A DNA stretch of 64,000 nt, from NCBI GenBank assembly GCA_951799445.1, contig OX637295.1, forward strand, positions 434,001 to 498,000, given 5' to 3'. The DNA is from Pseudisothecium myosuroides (lineage: Eukaryota > Streptophyta > Bryopsida > Hypnales > Lembophyllaceae). The notes under the pieces are model-generated. The model ran no database searches and was not told where the DNA came from. It worked only from the letters and a program-made list of their open reading frames with translations. Of the stretch, positions 21,136 through 32,785 are shown piece by piece (position 1 is the stretch's first letter; every line of letters starts with the position of its first letter). Both the position numbers and the translations under genes were made by a program.

Positions 21136-24100
21136 ATGGCTTCTATTCGAGTAGATGGTCATGAGGTTCCCCTCGTATTTCCGGTGGATGAAGGAGGACG
21201 TGCTAGAGTTCTCAGCCATCTTCTTCACGTCCGCTTTAGATTTGTGGAATCCTCAATCTATGTTGAAGAAGAAAGGAAGTCGGTATCAGGTGAAGTACAG
21301 CAATCGGTTCCCTTAGTGAAGTCCATAGAAGAAGATGGTCATTGTTGGTATCTTGCATTAGGAAACTACAGAGCTTATGGGCTTCCTCTGTCTATGCTAG
21401 CTGCGTCAACTGAGATCTTTAGTCGCCAGTCTGATGCATCAACAATTGATATGCCTTACATCTCGCACACTATTTCTCCTAGTCCGCCTCCTGTGGTTTT
21501 TCCGGTTCTTCAAGAGCGTACAATTCTCCAAGCAGTCAAGGTCAAGAAATTAGATACTATCATAGAGTTGTCAACTGAATCAGAAGGAGAGTCTCCGGAT
21601 TTGACACTTCTTAAGCAACTGCGTTGTGCCCAAGCTGAATCCCAAGAAAAGCATGTGGTGAACTTGGTATCTGGTACCCCATCCAATAGTCCTTCGCAGT
21701 CTCTATTGTCACGTCCACCATTGCATCCAAGTCCAATCGATAGAATAAGCATAATGGAGTGTTTGAGGAGATTGTCCGCAATGCATCGTTCTAGGAACGA
21801 ATTGTCCACAATGGATTTGAACGCTGTGAAGCATCACCGTGTTCAGTATCTTCCAGCAGTGTTCAACGGCAACGTCATCTTTGAATTGCCTCCGTGTCGT
21901 GCATCTTCGACTTCCTCTACGGCCCGAAACTTGGAGGGAATGGACCGACGTTACGATGGACACCCTTGGTGCAAGTTGGTGACAACAAACATTCACAACT
22001 CTGACAACCTCAAGTTCCGTAAGTCATACTGCGCCGGTCATCTTGCTTGTGATAATCCAGATTGTGATTATTTGAGGAGGGCTTCCAGACGTAATGAAAC
22101 AGAGTGGACTGGTTATACATTGTTTCCTCTTACAGTAGGGGACAGTCCCCCGAAAGAGTGTACTCTTGCTTGCAAGCTATGTAAGAAATCACCTACGTGT
22201 TTAAACACATGTGATGCTAGGATTTACTACTGCTACAACGATGATCCAAAAATGAGTAGGGCCGCCATTCATTTCGGAGAACATGCTCACCCTATGGCGA
22301 AGGGTATGTATAGAGATTCTGCAGATAAGATTTGCGGACTCATTGCAGAGCAAGTGGCAAAGACATCAACAGCCACAAACTCCGCAATTGCTCTCTCCGC
22401 AAGCAAGGACTTCCTCACCAACTATCTATTTCACAACGGAGAGGGAGAGAAAGAGATGTTGAAGGGTGATGAACTAGAAGAGGTCATGGATCGCTACCAG
22501 TAATTGAGCAGTCCAAATATACGGAACGTGATATCTTCTTTTCGCTCAAGCAATCGGGGAGGTGTTATCGACAACATCATGACTATGAAGAAGGATTCAA
22601 GGTTTGAATATATTCACGACAGCGTCTTCCCTGGCCAAGGGAAGAAGAAAGTGTACGTTTTTAAGATGCTCACTGAAGGACTGGGAAGTGGAGTGGACCT
22701 CGTGAGGCGCATGCAAGCCGGAGGAAATCTCCAAAATGCGTGGATGATGTTTGACCACGTGAAATGTGTAAAGGACTGGACTACGATGGCTTGCCACGTG
22801 TACGATCCAGAGTATAAGAAGGTGATGACCATTGCAACATGCGACATGCAATCCGAAGATACTGAGATCCAGGTACTATTTTGGAGGTGCTTGAACAGTG
22901 TCATGTCACGACACAGAGTGGATCACCCAAATTTCAAGGGGTTCATGGTAGACAGCGCTATGGCCAATTGGAATGCGGTTTGTATTGTTTATGGATCAGG
23001 TATTGCCAATGAAAAAATGGAGAATCGTGAGAGGACGTGCTTGTTGCATTGGAGTACTTCTCTTCAAAAGCACACTCAGAAGCACATCAAGAAAGCATTC
23101 CAGCAGCAACACAACACACTATGCAGACAGTACAAAGATGCGAAGAGTATGGAAGAGGCAGAGACACGTTACCTTGCAATTCGGTCTTGGTGGTTATCGT
23201 CTGGAGCTGCCACTGAAGATGCGCTTCATCACTTGGACCATTGGCTTGCATTTTGGCATTTCAGGTATCGGCAATGGGGAGGCTTTATGCAAATGGTAAG
23301 TGCACAATAAATTTAAATTTTTAAATTTTTTTGTTCATATTTGGTTTCAAGTAGATATGCGTGAGTTACAAATTCAAATTTATTAGTAGGCATGAAATTT
23401 TTTTTTTTTGAAATAAAATTTTTTTTCTTTTGGAATTGACCAGAAATGTGGGTACCACTAGAGAGTCAAAATACCCCCGTCGGATCCGACGGGGATTTCT
23501 TGGTCCCGTTGCGGTACCCCCATTTTTGGTCAGATGCAGGAAAAAAAAAAAATTCAAAGACCAATATGAAAAATTCGTTGGTTTCTGTTTTGTGAGTGAA
23601 ATTTGGTAATACTTGCAATATTCATTTTTAGAAGAGGAAGATATATGTATATATTTTATTTTAAGAATTGGATAGCTCTTCATTTCATTTGAATTGGATA
23701 TGAACTTACTTGTTTTAGTTTGTAGTGGTTGTGAGCTTTGATGGATGAAATATAAGTATGAAATGAATTTTTTGGGGGATGGCTTTGTAGGATTTGAGTT
23801 TGGAAGAGCTAGCGGATATGCCTTCATGCAACTTGTCGGAAACAATTCACAACAAGTAGCTTCAAATGTCCGGCAACCGAGGCAACAATTTGTTTGACGC
23901 CACTTGCGATGACAGTATCCGAGCATGGACACAAATGACAACTACCGTGCTTACTTAAAAGGGCATACATGTGGATCTGGCCCATCCAAGGGGGAATTGA
24001 AGTTGAGAGCTGCACGACGAAGTGGAGACCCAAAGACAATGGCAGAAGCGCTAAACTCATTACTTGGAGCAGCGGGTGTTGGAACTCGCATACCGCATTT

Positions 24101-25178
24101 GGAAGGTGAAGAGATCTTTGGAAGCACAAAGAGGAAGTTGGACGTTCCCATCGGCGAAGCAGGAAATTCACATCGACCTGATAAAGTAAATTTCTCTCAA
24201 CCTCGTGTACGAACGAGGTCAACTACGACTTTACTAGAGACTTTTCAGGACAAAGGAAAGCAGACTGAGGTGCAAGCAACCTGTCATGTTACTATTGCAT
24301 TTGAAAGCGATTGTGATACGTCAAAGTGGCACATTGCAAGAATCAACCACAAATCGAACGCCAAATGTCAAGCTCAGCAACGGACGTCCAACATCAAATG
24401 CACTGCCAAAATTGCAAGAGGACGGAAGGGAACCCCTACTCCCACGTATCGTGGTAGAAAAGAAGACTATGGGACTAAGCGACAAGTAGTGGCAGACTTT
24501 TGGTTTTGTTGGGATGACATTGAGCGATGTGTGAATGGTACAAAGCGGAAGTACGTGATTGATAGGCCCGAGGTTCCTGAGGTTTGGCCTGTTTTGACCA
24601 AGACAAACCTCAACCGAGAGGAGACACTGTATCTACAACATGTTGGCTTCCATCTCCAAGAACGCCCAATATTGTCGCCACGACGACTCTTCAACATGTC
24701 TAACGTATTCAAGAGTGTCTTGTATGATCAAATGACGCCACAAGACGCAGATGTGTATCCGACGGTTAGAAACAACCGGACCATACGGAGAAATGCAAAT
24801 GTACCAACTACAAAGCAACGGAACAAGTGGAAGAGTGCTGGAAATGTGAAAGGGGAAATTGTGGGAGTAACCTTGCTTCCTTTTCCAGGCCTAGGTGCAA
24901 TAGTGTCATTGGAGATCGGGACAGACCCTAATAGAAATGTGTACCGAATTATATTGGGTATGTTCCCCTCCTGCACATGCCCAGACTTTGTTCAAATGTC
25001 TGTTTCCGCTATTGGAGGGCGTCAGGCATACGTGAATTGCAAACACTTGTACTACCTATACCGATATTTTTGCAAGATGGATTTGCATGATGACCAATTC
25101 ATTCATGCACCCAGTTATAGCTTCAACTCGTTGAAGCTTCTCTTACTTCGAGCAGGAATCATCAGTGTTCCAGAGTAG
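21136..25178 (+). pseudogene. MULE-type transposase with GCM/FLYWCH-like and SWIM zinc fingers
   Basis: Exon 1 runs from ATG 21136 to 23295 (ATG|GTAAGT); exon 2 from 23791 (GCTTTGTAG|GAT) to TAG at 25178, in matching phase 0. Domains in order: a unique N-terminus; a Cys/His finger near residues 295-385 (G-H-L-A-C-D-N-P-D-C-D-Y-L, later C-x2-C and H-F-G-E-H-A-H-P), the WRKY/GCM1-like DNA-binding type; the MULE catalytic region (F-D-H-V-K-C; C-D-M-Q-S-E-D; G-F-M-V-D-S-A-M-A-N-W-N-A-V); and a C-terminal SWIM finger (C-T-C-P-D-F ... N-C-K-H). Breaks: TAA at 22501-22503, TAG at 23857-23859 where Trp is expected (N-K-*-L-Q-M-S-G-N-R-G), and a one-base frameshift between about 23880 and 23940. It would excise and insert Mutator-like elements; this copy is dead. 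Confidence 0.85.
23437..23532. repeat. 96-bp nested foldback element, copy 4, in the MULE intron
   Basis: Termini TGACCAGAAAT / ATTTTTGGTCA. The centre CCCCGTCGGATCCGACGGGG is a perfect 20-bp palindrome, but the arms have drifted, with GGTACC only partly paired. Exactly 96 bp. It sits inside intron 23296-23790 of the transposase pseudogene, so the host intron carries an element of the family found at 16-17 kb. Confidence 0.8.
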
Positions 25179-26204
25179 AGGTGGCTACATTCTTCTTTGT
25201 AATTCATTCATATTGAAGTAATTTGAATTTGTTACAATTGAAATGATTTTAAGCGTATGGAACAGGAAATGTTTATGCTTTCATGAAGTATGGGAATATG
25301 TATTATTTATAAAATGTTTTGGAATAAGAAGGTACAAATGGTTGACAACAACAATGTGGACCCTTAACCCTAAACACAAATATGAAAATCAAATTAGTAT
25401 ATGTGATTGTGTTTTTTCTTTCTTTCCCAATGTTCTTACATCCTTTAATATTTTTTTTTTTAATTTTTTTTTGGCCTTCCCTTTCTATTTCTTTTCCATT
25501 TTTTTTCTTTTCGTTTTCCTTTGTTTTTTCTTCACTTTTCCTTCTTTTTTTTTTCTCCTTTCCATTTTTTATTTATTTATTTTTAATTTTCTCAAAGAAG
25601 ATGTCTTCTACATTTTTTATTTATTTTTTCACAAGGGGTGGTCACTTCTTTAGATTGAAGTATATTTGTGAGGAGTCCATGAGACTGAAAGGTAATGGCC
25701 CGGGATCGAATCCCGTGAAGCCCCTAATTATGCTAGTGGGCACATTTTCTATCCTGAGCTTAGCATATGAAGTTGATGTAGAGAAGCTGTAGCAGAGGCT
25801 ACGTAATACCCACCTATGTTTTTGTGATTATTATTTGCTCAATTGATTAAATTGTGTTCTACACAAAATCTTTAATTGGATAGTGAACAAAATGGTAGTG
25901 GCAGAGCAAAATCCTAAACTATGCATAGAACTGTGAAGGTCTTATCTTGTAATAAATGACAATTTTCAGAGAAAAAAAGTTTTATAAGTAAAATCCATGG
26001 TCATAGGGGTAGCGGTCATAGGTACACAAATTTACTAAAAATAGTAAATTGTTACTTCTTTTTTTTTAAATTGGAATTTTTTTTTTTTTTAAACTTTTTT
26101 GGAATTTTTTTTGGAAAAATAAGTTTTTCAGGCTCTAGGCTCGCAAGCTCCATGCTCGCAGCTCACAAGCTCGTTGCTCCATGCTCACACGCTAGTGTTG
26201 TTGG
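25179..26204. other. T-rich and AT-rich intergenic
   Basis: After the transposase stop the + strand is extremely T-rich from about 25430 to 25640 (a polypyrimidine tract with TTTCTTTTC words), which creates long but meaningless hydrophobic frames. A short tRNA-like T-arm follows at about 25697. Poly-A/T runs occur at 26059-26130. Confidence 0.45.
25691..25728 (+). ncRNA. tRNA-like T-arm / B-box fragment
   Basis: CCCGGGATCGAATCCCG differs by one base from the tRNA B box (GGTTCGAATCC) and folds as a 4-5-bp stem with a 7-base loop, followed by GTGAAGCCCC. No convincing D-arm or anticodon stem is seen, so it is probably a tRNA relic or SINE head rather than a working tRNA. Confidence 0.25.
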
Positions 26205-27564
26205 GCTAAAATCGCCAAAAAATCCAACATAAGTTGGACCCACGGACCCCAAACATGAATGGGGGTGGTTTGAGAGAGAAATGAGGGCCCTTTTATAGGT
26301 TTCCCAAGGCCCTCACCCCCTCTCGTTTAACCTAGGTAACCCTATCAACTTGGATTTTCATCCTTATCTTTAGGATTTTCACGTAGTTTGGGTTTTACGT
26401 TGGTCCAACACTCTAACTATTGGAGATCAACCCCAAATCAATAACCGATTGCGCCATTGGCTTCAGAAGGCCATTTTTAGTCCTATAGTCCATCTACCCC
26501 CTATTCCAACCCCCAAATCCCACCGTAAACTATCGCCAACTGGAGTCAATAAAAGAGGTAAAAATCTACTTTTTAGAGGTTACCTTTTTTGACAAAGGTG
26601 ACTAGCCAGGGTGGTCTGGGAGGTCTTAGGGAGTAAGAAAAGACCCTTCGTCGACTTCGTTCCGACTTTGTGTGCTCCCGGGACGCCGGTCAACTCCACG
26701 TAAATCTTGCCACGTGGATAATTCGAAGGAATGTTGGTGATTCGGCCATCTCCCGCTATCGAAACACCATGAAACTTGTTGGGGCGCGTTATTAACATAA
26801 AAGAAACTAACTTAATTTTTAGTGAGATTTTACCGCCACCTGGGTAATTATCGTGAATTTTCCATTGTGGTTTTAGGCGGTTGACCGTCCGGAAGGTATA
26901 TTTCTTCAATCCAGAAAATTCCGAAACTTCTTGGGGAACCTCTCATGGAGTTTAACAAGAGATTTGCAAGTTCACATCTTGATCTTGCATGTCTTGATAC
27001 GGAGGGCAAAAAGATACCTCCGTTGGTTTACCGGCAGTCAGGGAATCTTCCGCATACGGGGGAATCTTGGCGAATGGATTTCACTGTTGACTTCCCGGTA
27101 TGGTTCCAATCCAAGATCACAATCCGGTGACCGTAGATTCCTCTACTGGCCTGTCCTGAGAAAGTGACACCTGCAAGCTAACAATTGGGGTTTCTACTAT
27201 TCGTCGATGGGATGGGGAAACTGAAACCTCTCTTGGGGAATCTATCTAAGAATCTCCCTAGACTTCCCTCAAACCAAGTTAGCCAAGCCTGGTCACATGC
27301 ATAGTGATTTTAGGCTATTTTGGGTAAGAACCCTCAAACCTTCTAGTCTCCACTACTTCCGCGGTTCTAACCTATTTACAAGTGGATTTTAGGGCTATTC
27401 TAAGAAGAAAAGGCTATTTAGGACCAAAGGGCATATTGATATGTAACATGCCCATTCTGATTTTACACTCTTTTTAGGGCTTTTTGTATATAATTACGAC
27501 ATAAATTGCACAATCTAAAAAAAAAAAAGACTATGAGTCCCAAGTGACGAATTGGGAGCTCACA
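26205..27564 (-). repeat. 1.36-kb dispersed repeat, copy 1 (inverted to copy at 36.4 kb)
   Basis: The sequence from AAAATCGCCAAAAAATCC to GAATTGGGAGCTCACA matches, as reverse complement, 36389 to about 37750, with many point differences but few indels. The right end GAGCTCACA corresponds to the TGTGAGCTC terminus of the 36.4-kb insertion. A 109-codon frame on the minus strand (26909-26580) is conserved in length in the other copy, but most differences change the amino acid, so coding is doubtful. Its left end lacks the insertion's other terminus, so this copy is partial. Confidence 0.8.
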
Positions 27565-27591
27565 AACTTATAGAAGTCCTTGTCTCCGCAG

Positions 27592-28170
27592 ACGGTCGTA
27601 GCGCTACCGAGGCCCGCCTTCTCCGATCCCCATATTGTTTACGTAGAAGGGGAGCCATCGGAGGCAGTCTTTACTCCGACAACCCAAAATGCACAAGGCA
27701 ATGTGATCCAGTCATGCATTGACTCTGAATTGCCGATCCGGAAGACGAAAGAGAATATTAGAGGAGACGGAGACGTTGAAAGCGTAGGGTACTTGCATTG
27801 GTCAGATAGCCCCATGTCGGACTCTTCTGACCAGACGTGGCTTCCAAGTTCAGAGGTATCCCCGAGTTCATGCAAGTACTACTCCTCGTCATCCTCTGAA
27901 GACGATTCAGTGACCAGTGCGGAAGACTTCGGAGAAGACACAGATAGTTTAGACACCGGGTTGAGAATTAGTGCATCAATTGACAAGGCAGCTAGAGTGC
28001 TTCGTAGTGGACTAAAGAGAATTGAAGTTCCACTGCTCACGGACGTTGAGAAGAGAAAGACTACGCGGGAGCTGACGAGCGAAAGGTGTTGGCGAGGGAG
28101 GGAACAGAGGACAATAACTTCAAGAATGGTTTTTTTTCTCCCTCATGGTTTTCTCAGTAACTCTTTCTGA
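27592..28170 (+). CDS. Acidic Ser-rich exon
   Basis: The frame opens right after an acceptor (TCTCCGCAG|ACGGTC) and runs about 190 codons. The middle is S/D/E-rich (Y-Y-S-S-S-S-S-E-D-D-S) with a more ordered end (A-R-V-L-R-S-G-L-K-R-I-E-V-P). A donor AAAG|GTGTTG near 28084 may end the exon before the stop. The dispersed repeat ends 28 bp upstream of this acceptor, so that repeat may lie in the preceding intron. No domain recognised. Confidence 0.35.
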   Translation, partial: TVVALPRPAFSDPHIVYVEGEPSEAVFTPTTQNAQGNVIQSCIDSELPIRKTKENIRGDGDVESVGYLHWSDSPMSDSSDQTWLPSSEVSPSSCKYYSSSSSEDDSVTSAEDFGEDTDSLDTGLRISASIDKAARVLRSGLKRIEVPLLTDVEKRKTTRELTSERCWRGREQRTITSRMVFFLPHGFLSNSF

Positions 28171-28944
28171 ACATGGAATGAGTGCAGCCCTTTTTGTTCC
28201 AGTATGACATTAGGGTTCAGTGTTTGATGGAATTTAATGGCCGCCTAAAATAAGGGTCGGATTTACGGACGCTCAACCCCCTTATATCAAGGAAATAAAG
28301 AGCAAAAAACCATAAGAGGGTAATAGACCCTCTTCAGCCATGCTCCAAGTCGCAAATTTGTATAAAAGTTTATTGTAAAAGGGTTATTCGTATTTTGAAT
28401 GAAAAATGCCGCAAGATAATAGGTGGCCAAGTAGAAGGGTCAATGTTTGTATCGTATTAGTCATATTTAGTGGAAGACTGTGACTCAGATGAATCACCAT
28501 TGACAAACGCTTAGCAATGTATTTAACACTGTCAAGTAGTAGAGATGTTTTGATGTAGGTTTATATGAATAATTGCAGCTCCTTTTCGAAGTTAATTATG
28601 TGAAGCCTACTTTACGGTTTTAGCCATTGGAAAGGATGTAGGAATTAGATAGAAAGAACTACCGTTTGATCTTGATCTAATTCCCGAACGTGTAGATTTC
28701 ATTGGAATTTGGAACCGATGACGTTGATGTGTTATTATCTTTGTAGCCCTCACAAAGATGCGAAAATGTGCAGGTTCAAGATAAGCTTCACGCGAGGATG
28801 GGCAAGGATAAGGAGACATTTGAACCGTGGGGACAACCATGACGGTTAGGTAAAGTTGGAACTTGAGCAAACCCATCTGCGCCTTCTAAAACCACCAGGG
28901 GAACACCCCAGGGAGGTAAGAAAAAGGACTCAAGGCCAAAGGGT
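28171..28944. other. Intergenic or intronic, nothing recognised
   Basis: AT-rich with no clear gene, RNA or repeat. Confidence 0.3.
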
Positions 28945-29235
28945 ATGAAAACCACTGACCGTGTGGTTACTGACTCCGTAGGGCCGATGCCAGGGGCGGC
29001 TTCCTATGTTGAAGAACGCATTAACCAAGTGGGCACATCTAAGAAAGGCCACAGTGGAAGCGTGCTTGAGAAAGGAGGGAGCATACAGAAAGGGAAGAAA
29101 CTTCCTAGTGAATCTGCGTCTAAGTTGCCGGCATCAGAAGAACGTGGAGGAAGCCGTGATGCATATGACAAGGAAATGCTCATGCCATCTACGAATTTGA
29201 AACGCGGCGGGAAGGGTAGTCACTTGAACCTATAG
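28945..29235 (+). CDS. Small basic disordered ORF
   Basis: An ATG-to-TAG frame of 96 codons, rich in Gly, Ser and Lys, without hydrophobic core (G-S-I-Q-K-G-K-K-L-P-S-E-S). The frame may extend upstream through 28905 as part of an exon after the acidic exon at 27.6 kb. No domain recognised. Confidence 0.3.
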   Translation: MKTTDRVVTDSVGPMPGAASYVEERINQVGTSKKGHSGSVLEKGGSIQKGKKLPSESASKLPASEERGGSRDAYDKEMLMPSTNLKRGGKGSHLNL

Positions 29236-29963
29236 AAAATGTGCAAAGAGTATTGAACATATTTTCTCCTCTCTTGTCATTATATTTAGACGACTGTGTA
29301 GCGTGCTTACAAGTGAGGATTGACGTTATTTCAGATTGCATTGCTTTTGCAGGTGCGGGAGATGATTAACATTGATGTGGGAAGTGCTTTAAACATTATA
29401 TTCATTAAAATGGGAGGGTGGGACCCTCTCAAATTAATATTAGGCCTTCAAAGGCTCGATGAGTGAATCAAAATGGACTTCAATTTAGCTCCATAATCAC
29501 ATATTATAATGAATTCAAAGTAGCAATTTCCATTAAAATGAGAGTCTTTCAAACAATATGTGCCTTGAACTAAATATTGCATCATTCTTTGTCAAAAATT
29601 TCATATACTCCACAACGAAGCGAACATTAAATGTAATACCAAATACATTAATACGGTCTACATATTGCATTGCAATATGGAGTTTGCAAAAACATCACAA
29701 AAATATGTATTCTCCACTAAACAAGTATAACTCTAATTGTACCTATAGAAATGATTACTAAAACATTTATAACCCTAAAACAACAACCTCTCATCTATAT
29801 GAGAAAACAAAATATAATGCTTCCCTTACAATCATGTGAAAGCATATTGTAGACATATAAAAACCAAATAGCACTCTATAACATATAGCTAACAACGTAC
29901 TTCGACTCTCATAAAACCACCGGTCTACCGCTGCGTTGAAGACGAAGCCTCGTTTGCCAAACT
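29236..29963. other. AT-rich 3' spacer between convergent genes
   Basis: No gene supported; the region separates a plus-strand ORF from the minus-strand DUF7869 gene end. Confidence 0.35.
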
Positions 29964-32780
29964 CTACTTGATGACTTCAATTTGAGCAGCAGGAATCAAA
30001 ATTGTGCACTCTTCCGTAGTTTTTTGGGTCCGAGACTTCCACGCTGTCATAATAGCATCAGTGTGTTGCCAAATTGTCGGTTCTTCAGCATCAATTTCCC
30101 AAAACAAACCTCCTTCGTTGTCCCATCCAGTATAGAAGTCTTGAACATCCTGATTTCTTACTGTTGGACGAAAGTATTGAATGATCACGCAATTCGGATT
30201 CTGCGGATCAACGAAAGGATCAGACAACGCCCTTGCAATCCAAATTGGATGCAAGTCGTTGTCTGCGGGAAAAAGCGCAACAAAATAGTCTTTGAAGAGA
30301 TCTCGACCCACCCTGAAGGATGGTGGTGGGCGAGCCCGTAATGGCCCGACATACGCATCATCTTGCCCAAACTCCTCACGGTCATCGCCGTGCTCATTAA
30401 ACTGATTGGCTTCAGTCGCTTGAACTCGGGTAGTCGGCCAGAAACCATCCTTCAGAATAGTTGTTTCAGGCAGTGGTTCTTGCAAAGCCATTTTCACATC
30501 ACGCCAGTAGTGCACCACATGCTCGTAGCGCCGTCGGCATTCTCTAGTGACGTCCGCATTGCACAAATTCTCCCAGTACTTCATAAAAGCAGATAGACCT
30601 TTCACAATGTCCTGCTCGCCTTTCATTGCCCTCTGCGGAACTGGTAAGGGTACACCACGCGGCCACAAACTTCGCCCTTCAGCATCTTCTTTCTACAACT
30701 TGAGGCCACTACCGTTCGCCCCTAACCAGTCTACATCAGTGCATTTCAATTTGTACTTCATGACTGGACACCCCGTTGAATCTAGGTAGAACTTCACTTG
30801 TTGTAGTATTGTATGTCCAATGAGGGTGTCTGCACCGTCCACTAATGCACCTTCAATGAAACCCTTGAAATCGGGCACCTCTTCTATAAGGTGAGGGATA
30901 GTGGGGATGGATTCGACATCCATGAATGACTTCATAAGTGCAGGAACAGTAGAGAAATTCTCTTTCTTCAACTGCATGCTCCATCTCCCGAATAATGCAT
31001 CAATGTCGTCGTGTGTATGACCCACAATCATGAAGTTCACATACACTTCACGGAAGATCTTATTTGCAACAAGTAGAGACCAGAAACAAAAAACAAATCT
31101 ATTCTTGTTGTCCCCGGTGACATTGTCCATCTGCACATTAAGAATGGGTGGCAATGGTGTCGCTGGAACTAAAGTAATCGGCGGTGGAAGAAGCGATGCT
31201 TCGCACATCTCCGCACCCTTCAACACAGCCTTAAACAAATTTGTCGACCTTGACCCCACAAACAACTCCCGAGAAGACGACTTCGGTGGCAATTCTAAAT
31301 CCCGCAGCAACTTCGCCATCGAACCAATGGTATAGTTCGAATCACGGGGAAATAGATCCAAATCATAATGTGCATACCTCACATCAACGTGCCCATGCGC
31401 AATCATGCCAATGACAGTCACTGGCAACTTTGTCACGCCATCAGTGTCTTTACTCTTGTGGGAAAAAACCGGACAGGTGGTTTTGGAATGATCCATCTTG
31501 TCGTGCATGATTGTAAGGCACTCGTGTGGAAACGTATGCGACCAATAACGGTTTGCATAGTATAACTCCCGATGAGCACGAGCAACAGCCAAATGTTTGT
31601 CCAATTGCCGTGAATACATTAGAGCAGTTTCAGAGCCAGCAAGAGCACCCTTCCTCAACTCTTGCAATCTGTCACATTTTGTGCAACGAGCAAAGTTGTC
31701 TCCAGGCTTCTTCACCTCGTACTCTGAGAACCTAGAAGATCTGATTTTGCTTAAGTTTGAAGTTGACACTGCAGCCAATCCAAAGGCAGCATTGGCATCA
31801 TTGATTTCCTTCATTCTTCCCTTCCATTGAAAGGTAGGGGGCAGACACATGGACACAACCTTCTCTCCAGACTTCATGGTTCGCGTACGATGTGGCATGT
31901 GATCGGCCTCCTTGTCAAGGATGCACTTCAACGTAGCAGTAGCTTGTTGAGTGTGTTTCCTTGGCTTCAGCAATCCCGTATTCCCGTGATGCATCGCTTC
32001 TCGACGATCCTTCATGTGTCCTTGATAGCGGAAGAATGTGGACTCCGGGACCCCGGAAATATGCATCCATGCTTGTATGCACACAGCTATTTCTTCAACC
32101 ATCACCATCCTTCTCCCGCGTACATCACGATGGACCTGCCTGTGCACTTCAGTCTTCATGAAGGCTCTATGCTTGAATGTTGAATTCCAGTACATACGTT
32201 CGCGAAATGCACGAATCTTCTCCCTCGGAAATGGCTGAACGCAATTTTGGGTGCAGCAGACTTTGCTGGACACCGCATTGATGGAGTCTTGAGTAAGAAG
32301 ATCCTTCGTTTTGACAGCAGTTTGTCAAGGAGGATTCCGAACGGTACTTGTATACGGTCGAGAAGACGTCATAGATGGCGGGTTCAGGAGAGCCGCTTGA
32401 TGAATGTTGAACTTGTCACGAGCCTCATGGTCACGAAGGCTTGTACCACGGCAATGGACTAGATGAATAGGCCAGGCTAGTAAAGAGCACACCCTCTCCT
32501 GCGGCATATGCTCAACGGAATGTGTCTGTGAAATGTAGACAGCTACATGAGTGTCTCCCAGAGGACCGTTGGCACCAAGCAGCAAGTCACAGTTAAAGCT
32601 ATGGCAAGTACCTTCACCAACAAGTACTCCCGCCTCATTATAAAGAGTGACAACCATTGTATTCCAGAGGCGACGCGGAAGTCCCTCACACTCTGGAACA
32701 TCAACATTCAATCCCTCAGGATTCTGGACCTCATCGTCGAATGCACCCATAATGTTGTCAAGAATGGCGGAGAGTTCCAT
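29964..32780 (-). pseudogene. DUF7869-type element protein, copy A, with two stops
   Basis: One long exon on the minus strand from ATG 32780 to TAG at 29964-29966. Two in-frame stops interrupt it: TGA at 32325-32327 (P-P-*-Q-T-A-V-K-T-K-D) and TAG at 30693-30695 (L-K-L-*-K-E-D-A-E-G). The second is Trp in copy B at 61.2 kb. Motifs: a Cys segment V-C-C-T-Q-N-C-V near 32250; D-K-M-D-H-S-K-T near 31500; N-V-Q-M-D-N-V-T-G-D-N-K-N near 31120; and V-G-H-T-H-D-D-I-D-A-L-F-G-R near 31020. The last two are typical of DUF7869, thought to be an RNase-H-like fold of element proteins. The C-terminus (S-L-W-P-R-G ... I-W-I-A-R-A) is shared with copy B. Biochemical function is unknown. Confidence 0.8.
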
Positions 32781-32785
32781 CGTAC

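Noticed and set aside
23366..23941. 191-codon minus-strand ORF over the MULE intron
   Set aside because: It is antisense to a spliced gene, covers the intron with its foldback and A/T runs, and has no domain.
25691..25728. Functional tRNA gene
   Set aside because: Only the T-arm is convincing; no D-arm, anticodon stem or matched acceptor stem can be drawn.
25243..25792. Hydrophobic ORFs that look like membrane proteins
   Set aside because: They are translations of a T-rich polypyrimidine tract (mostly Phe and Leu codons) and not credible genes.
26580..26909. 109-codon ORF conserved in both copies of the 1.36-kb repeat (also 37044-37373)
   Set aside because: Most differences between the copies change the amino acid and look like transitions spread evenly. 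No domain or splice context.
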